Origin: Pyropia haitanensis
Lineage: Eukaryota > Rhodophyta > Bangiophyceae > Bangiales > Bangiaceae
Direction of reading: 5' to 3'
DNA: 30,331 nucleotides
NCBI GenBank assembly: GCA_008729055.1
Contig: SDUX01000173.1
Span: 1 to 30,331, forward strand
Shown here in pieces: positions 21,975 through 30,331 of this stretch (the first letter of the stretch is position 1; the number at the start of each line of letters is the position of its first letter). The position numbers and the translations under genes are program-made. The notes under the pieces are model-generated. The model was not told the origin of the DNA, searched no databases, and saw only the letters and a program-made list of their open reading frames with translations.

Positions 21975-24900
21975 GTGGAAACCGGCGCTCCACAAAACAC
22001 TCGTTGCATCCAACGGACGCGCCAACAAACGGGTCGGCCAACCACCCCATGCACGACGGTGCGGGTGGAACCTCGGACGTCGAGCGGGCGGATGTATGGC
22101 TGGAATAAAGGATGCGAGCGAATTCGGCCGCCGGAGCGCGTGCTGCATTGCTGTACACGCAAAAGTGGGCAAAAGTGGGCAACAGTGGGCAAAAGTGGGT
22201 AGAAGCGGCCTACCACCCCATGCACGACCGTGGGGTCAACCTCGGACATGGAGCGGGCGGATCTATGGCTGGAATGAAGGATGCGCGCCAATTCGGCCGC
22301 CGGAGCGCGTGCAGCATCGCTGTAGACGCAAAAGTGGGCAAAAGTGGGCAAAAGTGGGCAAAAGTGGGTAGGAAGTGGGTAAGAAGTGGGCAAAAAGTGG
22401 GCAAAAAGGGGGCCAAATTAGGACGCCAATGGGCAATTGGGGGCAGAAGTTTCTAAAACTGCAAAGAAAATTGAGTGAAAGTCGCCAGAAAGTGGTCCAA
22501 CAGTGGCCACAAAGTGCGCCCCGCCACCCAAACTGTCCACTGCGCGTTCCGCCCGTCACACTGGCGTGGACGATGTGAGGGCGGAACTTTTGTCGCCGAC
22601 CGTCACACCTGGCTGTCGGGACCCCCACGTGGCGAAAAGCATTCCACAAAATTGACACGTGGAAACCGGCGCTCCACAAAACACTCGTTGCATCCAACGG
22701 ACGCGCCAACAAACGGGTCGGCCAACCACCCCATGCACACGGTGCGGGTGGAACCTCGGACGTCGAGCGGGCGGATGTATGGCTGGAATAAAGGATGCGA
22801 GCGAATTCGGCCGCCGGAGCGCGTGCTGCATTGCTGTACACGCAAAAGTGGGCAAAAGTGGGCAACAGTGGGCAAAAGTGGGTGAGAAGCGGCCTACCAC
22901 CCCATGCACGACCGTGGGGGTCGAACCTCGGACATGGAGCGGGCGGATCTATGGCTGGAATGAAGGATGCGCGCCAATTCGGCCGCCGGAGCGCGTGCAG
23001 CATCGCTGTAGACGCAAAAGTGGGCAAAAGTGGGCAAAAGTGGGCAAAAGTGGGTAGGAAGTGGGTAAGAAGTGGGCAAAAAGTGGGCAAAAAGGGGGCC
23101 AAATTAGGACGCCAATGGGCAATTGGGGGCAGAAGTTTCTAAAACTGCAAAGAAAATTGAGGTGAAAGTCGCCAGAAAGTGGTCCAACAGTGGCCACAAA
23201 GTGCGCCCCGCCACCCAAACTGTCCACTGCGCGTTCCGCCCGTCACACTGGCGTGGACGATGTGAGGGCGGAACTTTTGTCGCCGACCGTCACACCTGGC
23301 TGTCGGGACCCCCACGTGGCGAAAAGCATTCCACAAAATTGACACGTGGAAACCGGCGCTCCACAAAACACTCGTTGCATCCAACGGACGCGCCAACAAA
23401 CGGGTCGGCCAACCACCCCATGCACGACGGTGCGGGTGGAACCTCGGACGTCGAGCGGGCGGATGTATGGCTGGAATAAAGGATGCGAGCGAATTCGGCC
23501 GCCGGAGCGCGTGCTGCATTGCTGTACACGCAAAAGTGGGCAAAAGTGGGCAACAGTGGGCAAAAGTGGGTAAGAAGCGGCCTACCACCCCATGCACGAC
23601 CGTGGGGGTCAACCTCGGACATGGAGCGGGCGGATCTATGGCTGGAATGAAGGATGCGCGCCAATTCGGCCGCCGGAGCGCGTGCAGCATCGCTGTAGAC
23701 GCAAAAGTGGGCAAAAGTGGGCAAAAGTGGGCAAAAGTGGGTAGGAAGTGGGTAAGAAGTGGGCAAAAAGTGGGCAAAAAGGGGGCCAAATTAGGACGCC
23801 AATGGGCAATTGGGGGCAGAAGTTTCTAAAACTGCAAAGAAAATTGAGTGAAAGTCGCCAGAAAGTGGTCCAACAGTGGCCACAAAGTGCGCCCCGCCAC
23901 CCAAACTGTCCACTGCGCGTTCCGCCCGTCACACTGGCGTGGACGATGTGAGGGCGGAACTTTTGTCGCCGACCGTCACACCTGGCTGTCGGGACCCCCA
24001 CGTGGCGAAAAGCATTCCACAAAATTGACACGTGGAAACCGGCGCTCCACAAAACACTCGTTGCATCCAACGGACGCGCCAACAAACGGGTCGGCCAACC
24101 ACCCATGCACGACGGTGCGGGTGGAACCTCGGACGTCGAGCGGGCGGATGTATGGCTGGAATAAAGGATGCGAGCGAATTCGGCCGCCGGAGCGCGTGCT
24201 GCATTGCTGTACACGCAAAAGTGGGCAAAAGTGGGCAACAGTGGGCAAAAGTGGGTGAGAAGCGGCCTACCACCCCATGCACGACCGTGGGGGTCGAACC
24301 TCGGACATGGAGCGGGCGGATCTATGGCTGGAATGAAGGATGCGCGCCAATTCGGCCGCCGGAGCGCGTGCAGCATCGCTGTAGACGCAAAAGTGGGCAA
24401 AAGTGGGCAAAAGTGGGCAAAAGTGGGTAGGAAGTGGGTAAGAAGTGGGCAAAAAGTGGGCAAAAAGGGGGCCAAATTAGGACGCCAATGGGCAATTGGG
24501 GGCAAGAAGTTTCTAAAACTGCAAAGAAAATTGAGGTGAAAGTCGCCAGAAAGTGGTCCAACAGTGGCCACAAAGTGCGCCCCGCCACCCAAACTGTCCA
24601 CTGCGCGTTCCGCCCGTCACACTGGCGTGGACGATGTGAGGGCGGAACTTTTGTCGCCGACCGTCACACCTGGCTGTCGGGACCCCCACGTGGCGAAAAG
24701 CATTCCACAAAATTGACACGTGGAAACCGGCGCTCCACAAAACACTCGTTGCATCCAACGGACGCGCCAACAAACGGGTCGGCCAACCACCCCATGCACG
24801 ACGGTGCGGGTGGAACCTCGGACGTCGAGCGGGCGGATGTATGGCTGGAATAAAGGATGCGAGCGAATTCGGCCGCCGGAGCGCGTGCTGCATTGCTGTA

Positions 24901-26005
24901 CACGCAAAAGTGGGCAAAAGTGGGCAACAGTGGGCAAAAGTGGGTAAGAAGCGGCCTACCACCCCATGCACGACCGTGGGGGTCAAACCTCGGACATGGA
25001 GCGGGCGGATCTATGGCTGGAATGAAGGATGCGCGCCAATTCGGCCGCCGGAGCGCGTGCAGCATCGCTGTAGACGCAAAAGTGGGCAAAAGTGGGCAAA
25101 AGTGGGGCAAAAGTGGGTAGGAAGTGGGTAAGAAGTGGGCAAAAAGTGGGCAAAAAGGGGGCCAAATTAGGACGCCAATGGGCAATTGGGGGCAAGAAGT
25201 TTCTAAAACTGCAAAGAAAATTGAGGTGAAAGTCGCCAGAAAGTGGGTCCAACAGTGGCCACAAAGTGCGCCCCGCCACCCAAACTGTCCACTGCGCGTT
25301 CCGCCCGTCACACTGGCGTGGACGATGTGAGGGCGGAACTTTTGTCGCCGACCGTCACACCTGGCTGTCGGGACCCCCACGTGGCGAAAAGCATTCCACA
25401 AAATTGACACGTGGAAACCGGCGCTCCACAAAACACTCGTTGCATCCAACGGACGCGCCAACAACGGGTCGGCCAACCACCCCATGCACAACGGTGCGGG
25501 TGGAACCTCGGACGTCGAGCGGGCGGATGTATGGCTGGAATAAAGGATGCGAGCGAATTCGGCCGCCGGAGCGCTTGCTGCATTGCTGTACACGCAAAAG
25601 TGGGCAAAAGTGGGCAACAGTGGGCAAAAGTGGGTGAGAAGCGGCCTACACCCCATGCACGACCGTGGGGGTCAAACCTCGGACATGGAGCGGGCGGATC
25701 TATGGCTGGAATGAAGGATGCGCGCCAATTCGGCCGCCGGAGCGCGTGCAGCATCGCTGTAGACGCAAAAGTGGGCAAAAGTGGGCAAAAGTGGGCAAAA
25801 GTGGGTAGGAAGTGGGTAAGAAGTGGGCAAAAAGTGGGCAAAAAGGGGCCAAATTAGGACGCCAATGGGCAATTGGGGGCAAGAAGTTTCTAAAACTGCA
25901 AAGAAAATTGACGTGAAAGTCGCCAGAAAGTGGTCCAACAGTGGCCACAAAGTGCGCCCCGCCCAAACTGTCCACTGCGCGTTCCGCTCGTCACACTGGC
26001 GTGGA
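21975..26005. repeat. Right edge of the array, slightly irregular units
   Basis: Units begin at 21975, 22659, 23346, 24032, 24720 and 25411, with spacings of 684, 687, 686, 688 and 691 bp. The last copy ends after about 595 bp. Changes are again single bases in short runs: GGGTAGAAG near 22200, GGGGCAGAAG near 22443, CACACGG near 22737, GTGGGGC near 25104 and GGGTCC near 25246. Beyond 26005 the sequence is unrelated to the unit. Confidence 0.88.
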
Positions 26006-26032
26006 TGTCGTCGTCGAGGCGCTTCAAAGCCG

Positions 26033-26335
26033 TCAGCCGGCTGATCTCGCCTTCATTTCAGCGATGTCTTTCCTGCACTCGGCGATGGACTCCTTCAGCA
26101 AGGACTGCAGCGCGGGGTCGGTGGCCTCGGTCAGCCGAATGACAGTCGTGAGGAAGTCCGAACGCCGCTGCCAGCGCTTCTTCTTGAGCTGCGGGATGGT
26201 CTCGGGGGCGTGTGCAGCGCACACAACCGCCCCGGCACCATCGCGAGAGACTACGGGCACAGGGCCCAGCTGGTCACCGCGAAAGGAAGACAGCCGCTGG
26301 TAGCCACGCAGGGCCCAACCAGACGCCGCCGCCAC
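26033..26335 (-). CDS. Unrecognised coding fragment at the satellite edge
   Basis: This minus-strand frame is open for about 100 codons, and its 3' half has a balanced, protein-like composition. It has a basic stretch (KKKRWQRR) and then a helical segment of about 45 residues with regular hydrophobic spacing (FLTTVIRLTEATDPALQSLL, then ECRKDIAEMK). The 5' end is an Ala/Pro/Gly-rich run with no ATG, so it may be an exon or a truncated piece. The frame ends at TGA 26033-26035. One extra base near 26048 would instead continue the helix as GEISRLTALKRLDDDI and carry the frame into the last satellite copy, to a stop about 120 bp inside it. I do not recognise the family. A DNA-binding or coiled-coil protein is possible but unproven. 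Confidence 0.4.
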   Translation of the reverse strand: MAAASGWALRGYQRLSSFRGDQLGPVPVVSRDGAGAVVCAAHAPETIPQLKKKRWQRRSDFLTTVIRLTEATDPALQSLLKESIAECRKDIAEMKARSAG

Positions 26336-26500
26336 CGCCGCCGCCGCACCGCCCGGTGGTTGCGGTGACTGGCCGCCAGCTGGGCGGCCGCGGGCGAAGG
26401 CGGGGGCACCTTACCAGCAGGGCCCACGCAGGGGGACGGCGGGGGCGGTCGCAAACGCGGGATGGCCCATGGCCATGCCCTGCGCACGGCGCCACGGGGC

Positions 26501-26548
26501 GGGGGGGGGGGGGGGGGGGGCGGGCGGGCGGACGGGCGGGCGCCGCCA
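26501..26548 (+). repeat. G20 homopolymer followed by GGGC repeats
   Basis: Twenty consecutive G (26501-26520) are followed by CGGGCGGGCGGACGGGCGGG. The tract is a strong plus-strand G-quadruplex candidate and is also a place where length errors are expected in sequencing. Confidence 0.8.
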
Positions 26549-26928
26549 CCACCAACTTCGGCGGAAGGAGGGGGGGGGCGGGGTCGCACCGGGCGGCAGA
26601 GCGGCCAATATCTCCCAGCCGCGCACGGAAAAAAAAGGGGAGAAAGAGATGACACCCAACCTCCGCGTCGTTGCGCGCAAGCAGCATGCACGTGTGCCGC
26701 CAGAGTTCAGCTCGGCGCACGGCGCAGTCGCGGGGGTCAGACTCAGCTGCGGCACGCACTCGCCGTGGCTCCCAAACCCCCATGAGTCGACCAGCGCGTC
26801 CTCCGAGCGGAGGCCGCAGCCATCGTCAGAAGTTGACGAAAGCCTAACGAAGCCTGTTTTCGTCAGGGCTGCGCTGGGCGAGGGAAGAGGAAAAACTTGA
26901 TTGAATTTCTCCGTCGCATGGTGGGTGT

Positions 26929-26964
26929 CCAATTGGTCTGCCTCTGTGATGGGAGAGCGATTGG
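26929..26964. promoter_or_regulatory. Possible CCAAT elements upstream of UTP15
   Basis: A CCAATTGG palindrome (26929-26936) and a reverse CCAAT (ATTGG, 26960-26964) sit in the least GC-rich part of the spacer, about 250-370 bp upstream of the candidate start codons. CCAAT boxes are common in eukaryotic promoters. No TATA box is evident. This is weak evidence. Confidence 0.2.
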
Positions 26965-27204
26965 ATCGAGCGAGTACACGTTTGATTTGCGTCACGACCC
27001 GCGCACGAGCGTCGCCGATTGCTTGAAAGACGACGGCGGCGCCGCGTGCCACGTGACGCATGTATGCGCGGCACGGGCGATCCCACTGGTGTTGCCGCCG
27101 TCGCCGTCGTCGACGGGCTGCCGCTCGCCGCACCGCCGCCCGTCTTCCACCTCCCGGGATGTAGGCGTGGTGCCGGAACCCCGTCCATCTGGCGGCAAGC
27201 GTGG

Positions 27205-29337
27205 ATGCCCCCCGCGGCTCGCAGCGCGCTCCACCACCGCCTTGTCTCTCGAGCCATACACCAACCCCCTGTGTCGTTATTGTGCGGGTCACCGCGCCAT
27301 GTCGCAGCCCGTCATCCCGTGGCGCCCCGCGCGCGGGTGCGCGCCCCCTCCCTGGACGGGGGCGGCCTTGCCCGCGGCGGCCGCAGCAACAGCAGTGGCG
27401 TGTGGTCAACGTACCGGCGCGTCGAGTCGAGCCGCCACGGCGGCGCCGTGTCGCGGATTGAGTTTTCACCCGCCGCGCCGCACGAGGCGGCCGTGACGGC
27501 CGGCTCGGCGGTGGCGCTGCTGCACGCCCGCAGCAGCACGGTGCGGCGACGGTTGTCGCGGTTCAAGGACATTGCGCGGGGCGGGTCGTACAAAGGGGAT
27601 GGGCGGCTGCTGGTGGCGGGCGGGGACAATGGGGTGGTGCAGGTGTTTGACCTGGCCAGCCGGGCCATCTTGCGGACCTTTACGGGGCACAAAGGGTATG
27701 TTGGTTGCTGTCTGTTGCTCTGGCGTGTGCGCATCTTGTGGTGCTTGAGAGGAGGAATGATGAGCGTATGTTATAGTTCACTCTGACGGGACTACTAGCC
27801 CATGAAGAGAAAACCGATATCAATTGTGTTAATAGTCTTTCGTCTCTGCCTGACCCTCTACGCCCGACGCCGTGCCGCTGTCGCCTTCATTGGATCTGTT
27901 TTGCTGACGCCGTTGCCCTTGCTCGTGTTTATCTTGTTGCTACCGTTTGTTGGCGGTGCTCGGTTCCCCACCTGCGGCCTTTCATCGTTGATAGTGCTGT
28001 GCACTCGACCCGGTTCTCCACAGACGGTCTACGCGTCCTGTCTGGTGGCGACGACGGGACAGTCAAGGTGTGGGATGTGCCAACGTCGCGGCTCCTCACC
28101 ACCCTTTCGGACGCCGCCGACTATGTTCGCTGCCAGTCCCCTTCCCCGTCATCCCCCCACCTGTGGGCAGCGGGCTCGTACGACCACCACCTGCGCGTCT
28201 ATGACCTCCGCACCCGTGGGGGCCTATCTTTGACATTGACCACGGTGCGCAGGTGGACGATGTGCACCTGCTACCGGGCGGCGGGCTTGCCATGTCTGTC
28301 GGCGGCCCCGAGGCACGGGTGTGGAACCTCCTCGGCGGTGGGGCAGTAGCTGCCACCTTAGGCTCCCACGCCAAGGCGGTCACTTGCGCGGCCGTGCGAC
28401 CTGATGGGCGGGTCTTTACGGGCGGCCTCGACGCAGCGGTCAAGGTGCACAATGTGGCCACGTGGGAGGTGATGCATACCTACTTCTACTCAGCCCAGGT
28501 GCTGTCGGTGGCGGCATCGGCCGATGGCAGCCGCGTGGGAGTGGGCCTTGTCGACGGCACCGCCGTGGTGCGGCACAAGGACCGCGCTGCGGCCGCCACA
28601 GCTGCCAAGGCGGCTCGCACGGCGGCTGGCGGCGCTCGGGCCGGGCGGCGGCAACAAAAAGTCTTCCTCGGGGGTGGAGGGCATGGAACCCGACTCTGAC
28701 GACGCGTCGGGGGAGGAGGAGGACACAGCGCCACTGGGTGACCTGACCGGCCTGCCCAACTTTTTGGGGCTGGAAAAGTCGCCGTTTCAGCAGACCGCCT
28801 TTGCAGGCTGGGGCCGCGCCGGCGCGGCCGCCCCCTCGGCCCGCGCGCGGGCGTGGCCGCCCGTGGCGGCCGCCACGTGTACGCCAAGGGCAGCACCGCG
28901 GCGGCGGTCGACGCGGACGCGCGCATTGCGGGTGGCGTTGGCGGGCGCGTGTCCTTACGGCTCGAGCCATGGGACCACGCGCTGCGGCGGTTTGACTGGC
29001 GGCTGGCGCTGGACGCTGTGCTCGACGGCGGCCCCGAGTCGGCGGCGGTGGGCGTCCTCGAGCAGCTGAGCGTCCTTGGCAAGCTGGTAGACGCCCTCAC
29101 GGACCGGTCCGAGGCGGAGCTGGCGCCGCTCGTGGCCCTCCTCTGCCGCCTGCTGTCGGTGCCCGAGTTTGGCGCGCTGATGGTGGAGGTGGCGCACGTG
29201 GTGCTGGATCTGTATGGCGAGAAGCTGGGCGCGAACGCGCTTGACGCGCTGCTGAAGGCCGTACGCCGGGAGGTGCGTGTCTTGGGCAGGTGGAGCAGTG
29301 CCTAGGCATGTGCCAGCTGGTCTTGGGCCGTTCGTAG
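27205..29337 (+). CDS. UTP15: UTP15-like WD40 protein of the SSU processome, two exons, frame broken
   Basis: UTP15 belongs to the UtpA (t-UTP) subcomplex of the nucleolar small-subunit processome, needed for early pre-18S rRNA processing and coupled to rDNA transcription. Exon 1 (to 27695) encodes the first blades: GGAVSRIEFSP, LSRFKD, GRLLVAGGDNGVVQVFD and AILRTFTGHKG. Exon 2 (from 27995) continues with GLRVLSGGDDGTVKVWDV, AAGSYDHHLRVYD, GGPEARVWN and GGLDAAVKVHNV. The tail carries the UTP15 C-terminal domain (ALDAVLDGG ... VLEQLSVLGKLVDALTDR ... VVLDLYGEKLGANALDALL). Length is about 600 residues if joined, against roughly 515 in yeast and human; the excess is an acidic linker (DSDDASGEEED). 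The start is uncertain: ATG 27205 is in frame, while ATG 27299 (CGCCATG) fits the family's N-terminal length better but needs one base more. Frame breaks lie near 28218, 28640-28675, 28831 and 29284. Assembly error or a decayed copy are both possible. Confidence 0.85.
27696..27994 (+). other. Spliceosomal intron of UTP15, 299 bp
   Basis: The intron begins GTATGTTGG and ends GTTGATAG. Joining CACAAAGG to TGCTGTGCAC restores HKGAVHSTRFSTDG, which is exactly the continuity expected between WD40 blades of UTP15, and it moves the frame from one phase to another as observed. The intron is clearly less GC-rich than the exons and has a pyrimidine-rich 3' half. CTGAC matches to a branch site (near 27849 and 27905) lie rather far from the acceptor. 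Confidence 0.88.
28218..28222 (+). other. Frame break in UTP15, G5 run
   Basis: Before this run the frame reads DLRTRGG. After it the homologous frame, offset by one base, reads PIFDIDHGAQVDDVHLLPGG. One more G would join them without a gap, in the middle of a WD40 blade where no intron is expected. Confidence 0.75.
28640..28853 (+). other. Linker of UTP15 with two frame changes
   Basis: The WD40 frame runs into a stop at 28697-28699. A second frame, from about 28650 to 28830, gives an acidic, coding-looking linker (EPDSDDASGEEED, then LPNFLGLEKSPFQQTAF). The original frame is resumed by about 28853 with GGRHVYAKGST, leading into the C-terminal domain. The shifts compensate (one base extra, then one missing). 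Nearby runs are A5 at 28656-28660, G5 at 28670-28674 and C5 at 28831-28835. An intron spanning the linker is an alternative but would discard a plausible acidic segment. Confidence 0.55.
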
Positions 29338-30095
29338 CGCAGTATCAACAGGTGTTTGCCAGTCACCATGGCGTGTCGCGATTCTTCTCCACTTGCAAGT
29401 TGGACGCGTCTTGCACTAGTGCGCGCCCTGCGCCACCTATGCTAGGTGACCCCAATCCAGGGGGACGCGAGCCTTTGGCCAGGAAACGTCGTTTTCCGTC
29501 GCTCATGCTCCGTGTCCACCGCGGGCGCCAATGCCACTCGCCGAGACCCGCCGCGTCGTCGCGCCGCCTCGCACTCGTGCGCACTCGGTGTGCGTTCTCA
29601 TGCCGTGCACACTGTCGGTACGCAGCTGCGGAACATCCGCGGGTCCTAGGGCCTGCCGCGCACGCGCCGGTGGCGGTGCGCCCTGCCGATCGGTCGCTCT
29701 CCACGCAGTGCTGTTTTGATAGGCCGGTTCGCACCAAAGACGCGGACCGCGTCGCCGTTGCGCACGTGCCGGCATGAGCGCTTGCGGCGGGGGGCAGCGG
29801 GCAGGGGTGGGTGGTGCGTTGTCGCGTGGCGCCGGTGCGGCCGGCACCGTGGGGGGGCCTGTCTGCCCAATGAGTGCGAGCGTGTTGGGGGGGGGGGGGG
29901 GGGAGGTTGGCCAGTGGGGGGGGAGGTGGCCAGGGTGGGGGAAAGGTTGGAGGGGGGGGGGGAGAACCGCTGAGAAAGGACGAAACCCGGGTCATAGGGG
30001 AGGGTTTGCCCATCCGCCGCCGCCGCCGCACAGTGCCGCCCGCCTCCACCCTCGCGCCATGTCGGTCACGGACCTCTGTGGCGAGCCCTCACCCC
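29338..30095. other. GC-rich intergenic spacer with G runs
   Basis: This lies between the end of UTP15 and the convergent minus-strand exon. The open frames here give only low-complexity Arg/Ala/Pro/Gly translations and match no family I know. It contains long G runs (29887-29903, 29916-29923, 29952-29962) and a short CCG repeat (about 30014-30028). No AATAAA signal is evident just after 29337. Confidence 0.55.
29887..29962 (+). repeat. Cluster of G homopolymers (G17, G8, G11)
   Basis: Runs of 17, 8 and 11 G lie within 76 bp on the plus strand, with GG and GGGG words between them. The cluster has strong G-quadruplex potential and sits in the spacer between convergent genes. Confidence 0.75.
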
Positions 30096-30248
30096 CTATC
30101 GGGACCCGTCGAGAAAGCCGTTGAGTCGCACGCCCAACCCCCACCGTAGCCAGTAGCGCGCCAGGTGGTGGCCATTTCACGGTAGAGGGGCCTGCCGCGG
30201 GTGAGGCCGCCCAGGTCCAGGAACGCACGGCCGTCCGATGCACGCACC
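30096..30248 (-). CDS. Probable last exon of an unrecognised gene (partial)
   Basis: The minus strand has a candidate 3' splice site (CGCGCCTAG, ending at 30249) followed by ASDGRAFLDLGGLTRGRPLY and REM, a balanced and protein-like translation. An in-frame TAG immediately upstream fits an intron end. Two endings are possible: the same frame goes on through TTWRATGYGGGW to TGA at 30089-30091, while one additional C near 30173 would give HHLARYWLRWGLGVRLNG and a TAG at 30096-30098. The second looks more like a real protein end. I do not recognise the family. The rest of the gene would lie beyond 30331. Confidence 0.35.
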
Positions 30249-30331
30249 TAGGCGCGGGCGGGCCGGGTCACGGCTCCCGTCGTGCCCACGTTGGGTCTAG
30301 GTGTACGGTCTGGGGAGGGGGCGCCGCCCTG
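30249..30331 (-). other. Possible intron part of the right-end minus-strand gene
   Basis: Read on the minus strand, this segment ends in CCCGCCCGCGCCTAG, a pyrimidine-biased stretch before AG. It has a stop in frame with the downstream exon. No other feature is seen before the window ends. Confidence 0.25.

Larger units (their letters stand above)
1..26005. repeat. Satellite array, 689-bp unit, 38 marker copies
   Basis: One head-to-tail array fills this stretch with no foreign insert. Its phase is set here by the marker GTGGAAACCGGCG, found at 139, 825, 1510, 2200, 2883, 3573, 4266, 4906, 5452, 6181, 6911, 7405, 8367, 8887 and then nearly every 689 bp up to 25411. The window opens inside a unit, so the left end of the array is not seen. 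Similarity to the consensus stops within the motif TCACACTGGCGTGGA at about 26005. All copies have the same orientation. The unit is not a multiple of 3, and open frames occur on both strands, so I treat it as noncoding. One EcoRI site (GAATTC) lies in each regular unit, so EcoRI should give a 689-bp ladder. A centromeric, pericentromeric or subtelomeric satellite is the natural class; the sequence alone does not say which. Confidence 0.97.
26336..27204. other. GC-rich spacer, no supported gene
   Basis: This lies between the minus-strand fragment and the UTP15 start. It begins with a CCG-type trinucleotide run (about 26325-26352) and contains a 20-base G homopolymer. The left two thirds are open in several frames, but all translations are low-complexity Pro/Arg/Gly/Ala. 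The segment from about 26880 to 27000 is less GC-rich and looks more like a promoter or 5' UTR. No gene is assigned. Confidence 0.6.

Noticed and set aside
1..26005. CRISPR array
   Set aside because: There is no alternation of short identical repeats with unique spacers. Whole 689-bp units are repeated, spacing included, and the context is eukaryotic.
1..26005. Ribosomal DNA intergenic spacer
   Set aside because: Tandem spacer repeats near a ribosome-biogenesis gene made this tempting, but no 18S, 5.8S, 28S or 5S sequence is visible, and UTP15 is a dispersed protein gene.
1..26005. Telomeric repeat or telomere end
   Set aside because: No run of a short telomere motif such as TTAGGG or TTTAGGG occurs. 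The 10-bp G-rich words are confined to fixed places in the unit.
26411..27469. Long minus-strand open frame opposite the UTP15 5' region
   Set aside because: The translation is Pro/Arg/Gly/Ala low complexity dictated by GC content, it spans the G20 run, and it overlaps the UTP15 exon antisense.
27802..28233. Plus-strand open frame with a hydrophobic stretch
   Set aside because: It covers the pyrimidine-rich intron and then the wrong frame of UTP15 exon 2. Splicing at 27695/27995 explains the region fully.
28660..28890. Second UTP15 intron removing the acidic linker
   Set aside because: GT and AG dinucleotides can be chosen, but there is no pyrimidine tract, GC stays as high as in the exons, and the acidic frame is open and protein-like. 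Two one-base errors are simpler, though RNA data could overturn this.
29363..30049. Long minus-strand frame downstream of UTP15
   Set aside because: The composition is repetitive Pro/Arg/Ala and it runs through the G homopolymers. No recognisable domain and no conserved-looking segment.

Overview
The window is eukaryotic nuclear DNA in two very different parts. The left 86% (1 to about 26005) is one uninterrupted head-to-tail satellite array with a 689-bp unit. The right 4.3 kb is GC-rich, gene-bearing sequence. The organism is a eukaryote because the one gene I can name with confidence, UTP15 (a nucleolar WD40 protein of the 18S rRNA processing machinery), is interrupted by a spliceosomal GT-AG intron. 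High GC, homopolymeric G runs, few introns and short spacers would suit a GC-rich unicellular eukaryote or alga, for example a bangiophyte red alga. That assignment is a low-confidence inference and no single feature proves it.

Satellite layout. I counted 38 copies of the unit by its marker GTGGAAACCGGCG, from 139 to 25411. Positions 1-8366 hold copies with many one-base indels, several internal deletions and a few scrambled segments. Positions 8367-8886 hold one 520-bp copy that has lost an internal subunit. Positions 8887-21974 hold 19 almost perfect copies, sixteen of 689 bp and three of 688 bp. Positions 21975-26005 hold slightly irregular copies, and the last breaks off after about 595 bp. 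Each unit contains two tandem 172-bp subunits (alpha and beta, about 92% identical by hand count) and about 345 bp without visible internal repetition. Both subunits end in a 10-bp minisatellite, GGGCAAAAGT, that fits the G-quadruplex pattern and carries A-tracts in helical phase.

Gene-bearing right end. A minus-strand coding-looking fragment (26033-26335) abuts the satellite edge, and in a neighbouring frame its tail runs into the last satellite copy. A GC-rich spacer with a 20-base G run follows. UTP15 lies on the plus strand (about 27205-29337), with a 299-bp intron and at least four breaks of reading frame. Another spacer rich in G runs comes next, then a probable last exon of a minus-strand gene (30096-30248), convergent with UTP15. 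Most of the frame breaks need one extra base, often in or beside a short homopolymer run, so missing bases in the assembly are as likely as gene decay.

The genes do not form a pathway or operon. The most interesting object is the satellite itself: a nested, strongly homogenised, G4-dense array whose subunit length resembles a nucleosome repeat. It is a candidate centromeric, pericentromeric or subtelomeric satellite. I see no telomere repeat, rRNA, tRNA, transposase or CRISPR array.
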